Shown here: piece by piece, positions 41,710-49,362 of the stretch | How positions within the stretch are numbered: position 1 is the first letter of the stretch | Layout: each line of letters opens with the position of its first letter | NCBI GenBank assembly: GCA_937907585.1 | Contig: CALCVH010000018.1 | Location: 1 to 49,362, forward strand | Direction: 5' to 3' | Source of the DNA: an uncultured Bacillota bacterium | Lineage (GTDB): Bacteria > Bacillota_I > Bacilli_A > Izemoplasmatales > UBA1188 | Length of the DNA: 49,362 nucleotides | The notes under the pieces: generated by a model | What the model saw: the letters and a program-made list of their open reading frames with translations, nothing else | What the model was told of the DNA's origin: nothing | The model's database searches: none | Position numbers and translations under genes: made by a program

Positions 41710-42726
41710 TTATTCTTTGAACATTTCATTTATTGCTGCCCAAGTAATATCAGGACACCAATAGTGTCCTTTTGGTGTTACAACTAATTTAGAATTAAGA
41801 GGCGATCCTGCTTTTTCATATATCTTTTTTACAGTATCGTATCCCCTATAAACACCTTCTATTGGGAAAATAATATCTTCTTTACCCGCTATAACTATTA
41901 GTTTTCTTGGGGCGATTAAGCATGCTAAATCTTGCATATCAAAATATCTATATGCTGAAGGTATAAAATTACATGCGCAGTGATATATATCTAAAATAGA
42001 TTCTTTATATGGACAAAAAGAGCAAGCAGGTGCACATAGTTTAATTCTTTCGTCATAACAAGCAGAATAATAACTAGCAGTACCTCCACCAGAACTACCT
42101 GTAATCATGATATTATCTAAATCACATTCTTTGAAATTGGATAAAGCATCTATCGCTCTTGATACATCCCATACTCTTTCACCAATTAAAGTTCTGCCAA
42201 GTAAAAATGCAGCTTGTGCAGCAAATGAGCACATCTTGCCCCATCTTCTTTTTTCTTTTTGAGGTTTGTTTTCACCCATAGCTCTTTGTTCAATCGCAAG
42301 AGCGATATATCCGTTTTCAACAGCTTGTAAAGCGAAAGCTACTCTTGGTAAATCCTCTTTATCTTCTTCAAATTTAACTATTCCTAAAGAGTTATGAAAG
42401 CCAGTCGAATGTCCTTGAAGTGTAATTACGACTGGATATTTTTCTTTTTTAGTGTTTGGAATCAATAGATAACAAGGCACAATAGCGCCAACTTCACTTT
42501 CAAAAGTAAATCTAATCTGTTTATGATTATCTTTCTCTTCAATAGATTCTATATCGATATTTAAAGGACAGGTATTTTGTTTAATTAAATCTATTCCTGT
42601 TAATTCACAAAACTTCTTTCTTAATGTTTCTTTCTGAATAGATAAATCTTTGTTTTCATCAAAACTATAAAGAGGTTTCATCTCTTCAGCTATAATATCA
42701 TGACATTTATCACCATTAACTATCAT
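41710..42726 (-). CDS. Alpha/beta hydrolase of the acetyl-esterase type
   Basis: A 338-residue cytosolic protein. TGSSGGGTASY has the nucleophile S212; the acid is in IVIAGKEDIIFP and the histidine in VTPKGHYWC, giving a complete Ser-Asp-His triad. The block IALAIEQRAMGENKP with its Q-R-x-x-G-E is typical of the acetylxylan-esterase or DUF1100-like group. It is probably an intracellular deacylase for imported glycan fragments. No signal peptide. It lies nine bases from yitT. Confidence 0.83.
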   Translation of the reverse strand: MIVNGDKCHDIIAEEMKPLYSFDENKDLSIQKETLRKKFCELTGIDLIKQNTCPLNIDIESIEEKDNHKQIRFTFESEVGAIVPCYLLIPNTKKEKYPVVITLQGHSTGFHNSLGIVKFEEDKEDLPRVAFALQAVENGYIALAIEQRAMGENKPQKEKRRWGKMCSFAAQAAFLLGRTLIGERVWDVSRAIDALSNFKECDLDNIMITGSSGGGTASYYSACYDERIKLCAPACSFCPYKESILDIYHCACNFIPSAYRYFDMQDLACLIAPRKLIVIAGKEDIIFPIEGVYRGYDTVKKIYEKAGSPLNSKLVVTPKGHYWCPDITWAAINEMFKE

Positions 42727-42742
42727 ATAAATGCTTCCTTTC

Positions 42743-43585
42743 TTAATCCCTAATATCTTTTAAAGTTGGAATACCTTCAAGTACATAATTATGTGTAACT
42801 TTATAGGTTGCAGCTTTAAGAGCGAATTTAATCGCATCAGTTAAGCTATAATCTAATTCTAAAGCGTAACATAAAGCACCGTTAAATACATCTCCAGCAC
42901 CAGTAGTGTTTATAACATCTACTTTTTTAGTCTTAAAATCAGTTGTTTTTCCATTTTCAATTAATCTAGCACCATCTTCACCTAAAGTAATAGCTACTCT
43001 AGCTGGATTAATTAATTTAAACAAGTTCTCATATTCAACTTCGTTAGGAGTAAATAACCATACTTGTTTTAAAAAATCTAATGGGTAGTTTCTTACGGGT
43101 GATGGATCGAATATGATTTTATTATCCTCACCACATAATTCTTTTACTTTTAATAATACTTCATCAGATAACTCGCCAGATAATAATATATAATCGGAAG
43201 ACTTAATCTCTTCTTCAAATGTAGTTATATCAGCTGTATTAATCTTTACATTATTATCAATATATACAGTAACACAGTTATCTCCGTTTGAATCATGCAT
43301 TATAAGACCATAATCAGTCTTACCTTCTTTTTCAATACAAGTAGCGTTTAGGTTTTCTTTTTTAAAGAAATCCTTACACGTTCTAGCGTAATCATCATTT
43401 CCTATTGAAACCAAGAAGGATACATTACCACCTAATCTTTTGATTGCGGTCGATGCATTAGCGCCTTTTCCGCCTGGTTCAATATAAATATTATTCGCTT
43501 TTATGCTTTCACTTGCTTTAGGAAACTTATCACAATATAAAAATACAGATTGTCCGCATATACCTATAACCGCAGTCTTTTTCAT
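42743..43585 (-). CDS. PfkB-family carbohydrate kinase (ribokinase-like)
   Basis: A 280-residue kinase distinct from KdgK. The N-terminus AVIGICGQSVFLYCDKFPKA is followed by EPGGKGANASTAIKRLGG (signature 1, with the GGKGAN sugar-binding pattern of ribokinases), and TTGAGDVFNGALCYAL holds signature 2 with the catalytic Asp. It starts between esterase and SIS genes. A kinase directly followed by SIS-domain proteins suggests phosphorylation of a free sugar that is then isomerised or cleaved. The substrate cannot be read from sequence. Confidence 0.9.
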   Translation of the reverse strand: MKKTAVIGICGQSVFLYCDKFPKASESIKANNIYIEPGGKGANASTAIKRLGGNVSFLVSIGNDDYARTCKDFFKKENLNATCIEKEGKTDYGLIMHDSNGDNCVTVYIDNNVKINTADITTFEEEIKSSDYILLSGELSDEVLLKVKELCGEDNKIIFDPSPVRNYPLDFLKQVWLFTPNEVEYENLFKLINPARVAITLGEDGARLIENGKTTDFKTKKVDVINTTGAGDVFNGALCYALELDYSLTDAIKFALKAATYKVTHNYVLEGIPTLKDIRD

Positions 43586-43586
43586 A

Positions 43587-44309
43587 TTATAAATGCTTAA
43601 TCCTTTCTTTATATTTTGATACTAACTCGTTATTCGTTTCTTTATTTTTAGATAAGTTACCACTTTCAAAATAATCTACATTAATATTATTCTTTTTACA
43701 TAATAAAATTGCTTGATAGATACAACTTTGTATTAGAAATGTAGATATAGATGTAGATACTGGTACAGCCTTAGAATCATTATCAAGCTCTAATACAGCA
43801 TCTCCCTTAGGTACACAGTTATCAATAAAAATATCGCAAAAATCTTTAAGTATTTTTCCTGATGAATGTCTTGATTTCTCGTTAAAATATGATGATGAAC
43901 CCATGCCGATTACTTTTAAGTCTTTATCCTTAAAGCTCTTCGCAACTTCAATAGGCACGCCATTAATACCTGATGTAGAAAATACAAATAATATATCTTT
44001 ATCTGTAACGTTATATTCATCAAATATTTTAGGTGCGTTAGCTTCGTCTTTTTCAAGTTTGCTACTATTAGACGCGCTAATATGCAACATTAATTCAGGA
44101 ACAAAAATTGGTTGAACATTTGATAGTCCACCAGCTCGATAGAAACAATCTTGAGCAATTAATAGAGAGTGTCCGCATCCAAACATATAGATAATTCCAT
44201 CGTTTTTAATGCATTCAGCAATAAGTTTAGCAGCTTCATTAACTGCGTCTTTATTTACTCTATCACTTTGTTTAATTAGGTTACTTAAAGTTTTTGCGTA
44301 TTTTGTCAT
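43587..44309 (-). CDS. SIS-domain (UPF0309-type) sugar-phosphate protein 1
   Basis: A 240-residue protein of the SIS_2/UPF0309 group, related to sugar-phosphate isomerases, deglycases and MurQ-type etherases. YMFGCGHSLLIAQDCFYRAG (about 39-58), the phosphate-binding-type loop FSTSGINGVPIEVA and VPKGDAVLELDN are the conserved blocks. The STSG loop keeps its hydroxyl residues, so it should bind a sugar phosphate. Start overlaps the second SIS gene's stop by four bases (ATGA). No reaction is assigned. Confidence 0.9.
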   Translation of the reverse strand: MTKYAKTLSNLIKQSDRVNKDAVNEAAKLIAECIKNDGIIYMFGCGHSLLIAQDCFYRAGGLSNVQPIFVPELMLHISASNSSKLEKDEANAPKIFDEYNVTDKDILFVFSTSGINGVPIEVAKSFKDKDLKVIGMGSSSYFNEKSRHSSGKILKDFCDIFIDNCVPKGDAVLELDNDSKAVPVSTSISTFLIQSCIYQAILLCKKNNINVDYFESGNLSKNKETNNELVSKYKERIKHL

Positions 44310-45055
44310 AACATCTTTACACGTTTAGTATATTTATCAAGTAATTCTTTGTTCTTTTCATCTCCAAGAGGAGTGTTGGCGCTTGTCCAACAAGGAGGAA
44401 CGATTCCTCTTTTTACACATTCTTCAACAGTAAATATTTCAAGTAAGTGAGCAATATAAAAATCAACAATATTTGATACTGGAGCAATTGATGTATCAAA
44501 ACCTTCAATATTTATTACTGCATCACCAACAGGGTTATAATCATCAATACAAATGTCTGCATAATCAAATAGGTTCTTTTTATTCGGATGGCGAATGAAA
44601 TGATCTTTTGACATTTCGTTTTGCCAGATACTACTTGATACTGCGATTATTTTAACGCCTCTTTTTTTAGCTTCTTGAGCCGCATCTATGGTTGCTGGGT
44701 TGATTCCGATATTATGGAATATAATCAGTAAATCATCTTTTTGAAGATTGTAGTATTTTATTATCGCAGCTCCATAATTAACTGTTCTTTCAAATTCTAA
44801 ATATTTTAAAGCTTGATTAAATACAGATAATCCAGTCTCCATTAATGGATTAATGTTTGCGAGACCACCAGCTCTAAAGAACATTTCACCCATACATAGT
44901 GTTGTGTGTCCACCGCCACCATAAACATTAATAAGCTTATCGCTTTCAATCGCATCAGCCATTAAAGATGCGGCTTTTTTAATGTTTTCTGTCTGTTCTT
45001 TGTTAACTTTTTCAATATTATCTTTAATAAAATCCCAGTATTTTTGTTCGTACAT
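44306..45055 (-). CDS. SIS-domain (UPF0309-type) sugar-phosphate protein 2
   Basis: A 249-residue paralog of the next gene. Shared blocks are NVYGGGGHTTLCMGEMFFRAG, GLANINPLMETG, NPVGDAVINIEG and the C-terminal VPPCWTSANTPLGDEKNKEL, which is close to the UPF0309 consensus. The phosphate loop, however, reads FHNIGINPATID where the partner has FSTSGINGVPIE, so the Ser and Thr are replaced by His, Asn and Ile. That suggests divided labour, perhaps a heteromer. The upstream gap to the DUF4838 gene is 14 bases. Confidence 0.9.
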   Translation of the reverse strand: MYEQKYWDFIKDNIEKVNKEQTENIKKAASLMADAIESDKLINVYGGGGHTTLCMGEMFFRAGGLANINPLMETGLSVFNQALKYLEFERTVNYGAAIIKYYNLQKDDLLIIFHNIGINPATIDAAQEAKKRGVKIIAVSSSIWQNEMSKDHFIRHPNKKNLFDYADICIDDYNPVGDAVINIEGFDTSIAPVSNIVDFYIAHLLEIFTVEECVKRGIVPPCWTSANTPLGDEKNKELLDKYTKRVKML

Positions 45056-45069
45056 TTTTTATTTGCTCC

Positions 45070-47133
45070 TTAAAGTTTAGATTTCCACTCTGCAATAACA
45101 TCATAGATATTAGAGAATGTTCTAAGTCCGCCTAATTCTCCGTTTTTGCATATTCTTTCAAATTCATCTATTTTTGAAGTGAGTTCTTCTTTAGAGAAAT
45201 AACTTGAGTATAATGTAATCTCAACATATCTAAAGAATATTGATTCATATTCTAATCTCTTAGTTAAAGTTTCTTTCGTTTCAGTAGATAATTCTTGAGA
45301 ATTATTTATTTTGCTTATTGCATTTTTAAAATCGTCGTTTATTCCTTCAACAAATGAGAGTGGATAATTCTTGATTGTTGTAGTAGCTGAAGTCGCTGCG
45401 CCGTTATATCCCATTGGCTGCATATAATTAAGATAGTGGAATGTTATTTGCTCGATATAATTTTTGATTGTATCTGCACCATCCTTATAATATACATCAA
45501 TGAATTCATCCATAAGTTTCTTATAATCTTGATGAATATCCCATAGAAGTCTTGATCTAACCCACATATCCATATAGTAGAATGATAGGTTAGTAGATGA
45601 ACCATTGCCCTGATTATAGATATCGATATATCCATAATCATAATATGATTTTAAGTTTTCATATCCAGCAGTCCAGTTAGGGAATGGTTGATATGTTTCA
45701 CCGAAGTTGATAGTGTAATCCCATACTGCAAAATGATTAGCGAGTGTCTTCCATCCATTCATTTGGATATTTGATCTTGCATTATGTTTTTCATCAAGTA
45801 ATGGGAATAAGTATCCCTCAAGCATAGGAGCGTATCTTATAACGATATTATCTCTTAATACTAAAGATGGATCTAATGGTTTATATTCTCCATTTTCATA
45901 GCTAACAGGAGGTTGAACTACAGTTAAGTATGCGAAGATTGTAAAGTATATAGTTCTTTCAGGACAGTTCTTGTCTTGCCACTCTTTAACAACGTCCGCA
46001 ACTTGATTCGCAAATCTAATCACAAGTCCTGTTCTTGTGTATTTAGATATATCTTCCTTACATCTTTCACAATCACAGAAATATTCATTATCACTCATTC
46101 CAAGTTGGAATAGTGTTTTATCTGTTTCAATTGAAACATAATCCTTTATTAAGTTATAACAGAAAGTCCAGAATAGTCCGTGGGTTCCATCACTAAATGT
46201 TTGGTCTGTAGTTAGTGATCCATCCTCATTTAATAATCCACTTGTATATGGGTCGTATTCACCCTTATCATATAAAGCTTTTGTGAAACAAAGTTGTGAT
46301 CTAGTGGCGTTAGTATCTCCACCAGGCCCATAGTACCAATCTGGGTGTTCAGCTCCATATATTTTTGATGGACATATCTGTTCTTCCATAGATTGATCGT
46401 ATAAAGAACTCCACCACGTACCTTCACCATAAGTTTCTTCCCATTTAGAATAGATAGAACCATTAAGGTAGTACTTCATTGTAGTAGATGGATCTGTCTT
46501 TGTAGTTAGGTTATAAATATCTCTTTCTGGGAAATCAGGCCAATCTTCATAATCATAGTTTAGCAGCTTAATATCATCAGATTTATCAATCTTGATTTCA
46601 TCTGGTGCATAATACATGTAATTGCAATTCTTTTCAAAGAATCTATATACGCCATATATTAAACCAGTATTATCACCCGCAAGAATGAGCAATCCATCTT
46701 CATAGGATTTGATTTTAAAGCCGTTTCTATTGTATGAATTAGCACCATCAATATAACCTGATAATTCTGCGAGTTTAGTATTTCCGATAGAAATATATTT
46801 TGTTGTGTCCTCTAAATCAGATGTTGATACAATTTCGAGATTAGTTCCGCAAACAGAATCTAATAACATATTGAATTCAAGTGCTGCATAGTTTTCTGCT
46901 TTGGAAGCATCTTCTCTTAATAGAATCTTGTATTCACTTGTCTTGTTGTTTACAAGATATGTATCACTATCAGATATCTTTTGAGTTCTTCCATAATAGA
47001 TATCACTTTTTGTAGAATCATTACCATTATTATTATTTTCTGTAGTGTTTCTATTTTTGCAGGACGATAAAAAGAGAGCTAATGAAAGACAAAGTATGCA
47101 ATTAATAAATATTAATAATTTCTTTTTCATCAT
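45070..47133 (-). CDS. DUF4838 lipoprotein with alpha-glucuronidase-like N-terminal domain
   Basis: Signal peptide with lipobox LSSC (C25) then an asparagine-rich linker, so a surface lipoprotein. Residues about 65-190 have the GH67 N-terminal type domain (ISIGNTKLAELSG, NTGLIYGVYRFFEKNCNYMY, YAPDE). The DUF4838 region (about 330-650) carries QLGMSDNEYFCDCERC with a CxCxxC set, RTIYFTIFAYLTVVQPP, and NHFAVWDYTINFGETYQPFP. The family is a likely glycosidase without assigned activity. Two ATG codons start it; the second, eight bases from AAGGAGG, may be the real one. It probably acts on uronate-containing glycans. Confidence 0.85.
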   Translation of the reverse strand: MMKKKLLIFINCILCLSLALFLSSCKNRNTTENNNNGNDSTKSDIYYGRTQKISDSDTYLVNNKTSEYKILLREDASKAENYAALEFNMLLDSVCGTNLEIVSTSDLEDTTKYISIGNTKLAELSGYIDGANSYNRNGFKIKSYEDGLLILAGDNTGLIYGVYRFFEKNCNYMYYAPDEIKIDKSDDIKLLNYDYEDWPDFPERDIYNLTTKTDPSTTMKYYLNGSIYSKWEETYGEGTWWSSLYDQSMEEQICPSKIYGAEHPDWYYGPGGDTNATRSQLCFTKALYDKGEYDPYTSGLLNEDGSLTTDQTFSDGTHGLFWTFCYNLIKDYVSIETDKTLFQLGMSDNEYFCDCERCKEDISKYTRTGLVIRFANQVADVVKEWQDKNCPERTIYFTIFAYLTVVQPPVSYENGEYKPLDPSLVLRDNIVIRYAPMLEGYLFPLLDEKHNARSNIQMNGWKTLANHFAVWDYTINFGETYQPFPNWTAGYENLKSYYDYGYIDIYNQGNGSSTNLSFYYMDMWVRSRLLWDIHQDYKKLMDEFIDVYYKDGADTIKNYIEQITFHYLNYMQPMGYNGAATSATTTIKNYPLSFVEGINDDFKNAISKINNSQELSTETKETLTKRLEYESIFFRYVEITLYSSYFSKEELTSKIDEFERICKNGELGGLRTFSNIYDVIAEWKSKL

Positions 47134-47143
47134 TCAATCCTCC

Positions 47144-49362
47144 TTATGACACCGTTACAGCAAATGATAACAGGCTATAGTTACCACAAGAATCAACTGT
47201 ATAGTAATAGATAGTCCATATTCCTGTTACATCAGGTGAAAAACTATCAGAATCTATTATCACAAATGAACCAGTAGGTCTTTGAGCGTAGATGCTATAA
47301 GTTAAGTTTTGATCAACGTTATCACTAACCTTAGCAGAAGGTAAGGAAATAGATTCACCTAATTTTATAGATTTAGTGACAGTACCATTAACCATAATAG
47401 TTGGTGAAATATTGTCATAACAATATATATTAAAACTTAATGATGTTTCGTTACTGAATTTATCTATCGCTTTAAATATAACGTTATATTTACCAAATTC
47501 TGTTATTTCAAATGAACAATAACCATCTTTACCTGTTGATAATACTTTACCGTTATATTCAACTCTAACAGTAGCGCTACAGTATTTATCAAATAGATCA
47601 AATGAATCATAATTGAATGATACTTCATCACCTATCTTGTACAGCCTATTTAAATCAGTATAGATGATTGTTGGTTCAGTAATGTCATCAGCGTTATATG
47701 AGAAATCTTGGTTTCCACAGAACTTAGAAAATTGTATTGTTGTTTCATTTATTGAATTATATAAACTTATATTTACATATGCTTTTCCGCTTTCAAAGCC
47801 ATCAAACTCATCACCATTATCATAATTAGTTATCTTAAGGACAGCGTTAAGTCCATCATAAACCCATCCATTTGAGTAAACAATATCAAACGGAATCTTT
47901 GCTGTGCTTATAGCGCCTGCTATAACTACAGATGAATCTTGATTAGATAAAACGCTTGAATCAGCTTTGTTCTTTAAGATATTTAATGTAACTGAATGAT
48001 TCTTATTTACACTATCAGTTAATGTAATAACTAGCTTTGGAGCGTTTTCGTTTGCGTTAATTGCTTTAAAGTCGAATTCAACCATGCTAGTTAATACAGG
48101 GTTTAAGAAATAGAATGAACTATCTCCGTTAGATGCAGTAAACACCATTTCTCCATCTAGATTATCTATAGACATATTATCTGTAACAAAGAAATCTCTA
48201 ATGAACTTACATTCTTTTGCGTAGAATGAATATTCTTTAGATACAGATGTATTATTTAGAATGTTGCTTGCGATTATTTTAAATTTATATTCTCCCTCTT
48301 CTTTTGGAATATAATCTTTTGTTATTTCTTTATATACTCCGTTTGATGGTTCTTTTATCGCATAAGTTACTTTGGCATTTACACCATCGCTGAACGATGA
48401 ATAATCGATAGCGCTAAATTCTGGTATTACTAGTTTATTTCCTACTTCTACTACTTCATCTACTAAAGGGAAATAAACGACAGGCGCTTCATCTATATAT
48501 GTAAGGATAGGATAATCAAAATAGATAGGTGTATCATAATAATCCGTAACTGTATATCTTAAAGTGTATACACCTTGTTTTAAAGGGATGAAATAATTAT
48601 CGCTAGATATTTCAACATTCTTATCGTTATATAGAACACTTACACTATATTTCTTGTTGATAGAGCCGCCATAAACAATCGCTTTAGGAATGCTTATACG
48701 TTCACCAACTTTAGCGTTTGAATCTAGCTCATCTAAAAGGCTTAGGTGTAAATCATTAATTCCTTTTCTAATTTCTACATTTCTAACGTTTTTACCAACG
48801 TTACCAGATCTGTCTTTTGCAGATGCGACAATTGAATAGGTTCCATATCTATCTGGTGTAAACTTATTATCAACTATGCTTATTTCTTTTTGATTAGTTT
48901 CGCCATAATTATAGAATACTTTATAGTTGATATCATAGATAAAGCCATCTAGTAAATCATAAGCGAAACACTCAGTAATAGGCATTGGTCTATTTATTTC
49001 ACCATAGAGATTATCTTCATCTAAAACAGTTTTTTCAATAACTAGTGGTGGGTTATAATCTATAACTCTACCTTTAGTGAAATCCATACCGTTATATGAT
49101 AGAATCGCAACTTGCGCAGTTCTACCGCTGACGATATTGATAAATCTGATGCTGACCTCTAGTTCGGTTGAATCAAAACCATCCCAAGGAATATCAGTTC
49201 CTATCATGTATCTTCCATCATCTAAATCACGAACAAGAACTCTTTTTCCTCTATCACTTCCTGTAACTGAAAACACTTGTTTTGTTTCATAGTCTAAAGC
49301 TAAGAAACCACCTAAAGGAAGTTTGTTGTCGAAGCCTTGTGGAACACCATCATAATCAGAAA
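47144..49362 (-). CDS. Large secreted or surface protein with Ig-like repeats, C-terminal part (start beyond window)
   Basis: The frame is open to the right edge: residues before the nominal GTG continue as ETKQVFSV preceded by LPLGGFLALDY, so the start lies outside. At least 739 residues remain. The chain alternates beta-rich repeats with the pattern DRYGTYSIVASAKDRSGNVG, QGVYTLRYTVTDYYD, EGEYKFKIIASN, FGKYNVIFKAIDKFSN and TGIWTIYYYTVDSCGN, which are HYR/DUF5011-type Ig-like units; a beta-sandwich between them (about 380-530 of the visible part) looks like a carbohydrate-binding module. No LPXTG or membrane helix at the end. Its gene is ten bases before the DUF4838 lipoprotein gene. Confidence 0.8.
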   Translation of the reverse strand, partial: SDYDGVPQGFDNKLPLGGFLALDYETKQVFSVTGSDRGKRVLVRDLDDGRYMIGTDIPWDGFDSTELEVSIRFINIVSGRTAQVAILSYNGMDFTKGRVIDYNPPLVIEKTVLDEDNLYGEINRPMPITECFAYDLLDGFIYDINYKVFYNYGETNQKEISIVDNKFTPDRYGTYSIVASAKDRSGNVGKNVRNVEIRKGINDLHLSLLDELDSNAKVGERISIPKAIVYGGSINKKYSVSVLYNDKNVEISSDNYFIPLKQGVYTLRYTVTDYYDTPIYFDYPILTYIDEAPVVYFPLVDEVVEVGNKLVIPEFSAIDYSSFSDGVNAKVTYAIKEPSNGVYKEITKDYIPKEEGEYKFKIIASNILNNTSVSKEYSFYAKECKFIRDFFVTDNMSIDNLDGEMVFTASNGDSSFYFLNPVLTSMVEFDFKAINANENAPKLVITLTDSVNKNHSVTLNILKNKADSSVLSNQDSSVVIAGAISTAKIPFDIVYSNGWVYDGLNAVLKITNYDNGDEFDGFESGKAYVNISLYNSINETTIQFSKFCGNQDFSYNADDITEPTIIYTDLNRLYKIGDEVSFNYDSFDLFDKYCSATVRVEYNGKVLSTGKDGYCSFEITEFGKYNVIFKAIDKFSNETSLSFNIYCYDNISPTIMVNGTVTKSIKLGESISLPSAKVSDNVDQNLTYSIYAQRPTGSFVIIDSDSFSPDVTGIWTIYYYTVDSCGNYSLLSFAVTVS

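Noticed and set aside
1..49362. tRNA, rRNA and SRP RNA genes
   Set aside because: I looked in the gaps, including those beside ffh and ftsY, and saw no cloverleaf, rRNA or SRP Alu-type sequence; the gaps are AT-rich or hold terminators.

Overview
The window is a piece of a low-GC Gram-positive (Firmicutes/Bacilli) chromosome, most likely from an uncultured gut lineage close to the former Tenericutes (RF39, Erysipelotrichia or Acholeplasma-like). The evidence is the strongly AT-rich DNA, AGGAGG ribosome sites, Bacillus-type synteny (tsaC-rpiB-upp-atp; ftsY-ylxM-ffh; gdpP-rplI-dnaB), lipoproteins with an LSSC-type lipobox, and InlB-type repeats. TGA acts as a stop (rbgA, topA), so this is not the Mycoplasma/Spiroplasma code. 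The lineage is an inference, because no rRNA is present.

Region 1 (1-9102, minus strand) is a core operon set: a HAD phosphatase and tsaC, then rpiB, upp, two small AtpI/AtpZ-type genes and the whole F1Fo ATP synthase, with atpC running off the left edge. The c subunit carries the ligand set of sodium-binding rotors. Region 2 (9253-14542, plus strand) is an operon with a membrane protein of unknown function, a soluble FtsK-type translocase without membrane segments, signal peptidase I, RbgA and RNase HII. Region 3 (14600-25207, minus strand) holds three core units: ftsY-ylxM-ffh (SRP pathway), topA, and gdpP::rplI-dnaB-prfA-prmC. In the last unit the c-di-AMP phosphodiesterase GdpP and ribosomal protein bL9 form one reading frame. 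Several terminators here begin inside the coding sequence.

Region 4 (25256-32390) is accessory: a lipase-like lipoprotein with InlB repeats, an SGNH hydrolase, an AAA/DUF4143 ATPase behind three direct repeats at an exact 33-bp period, an XRE-TPR regulator with an inverted repeat at its promoter, a small membrane protein, structured non-coding DNA, a CE6-like esterase lipoprotein, and the decayed remains of a YoeB-type toxin gene.

Region 5 (32395-49362, minus strand, both ends tight) reads as one operon of about 17 kb for uronic acid and glycan use. From the promoter-distal right edge inward it encodes a large Ig-like surface protein (partial), a DUF4838 lipoprotein, two tandem SIS-domain proteins, a PfkB kinase, an alpha/beta esterase, a YitT membrane protein, an SGNH hydrolase, an iron-sulfur flavoprotein-like reductase, an MFS importer, then UxaB, UxaA, KdgK, KdgA and UxaC. 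The last five form a complete D-galacturonate route to pyruvate and glyceraldehyde-3-phosphate. The kinase plus paired SIS proteins look like a second, undefined sugar-phosphate route and are the best candidate for undescribed biochemistry here. No tRNA, rRNA, CRISPR array or insertion sequence was seen.
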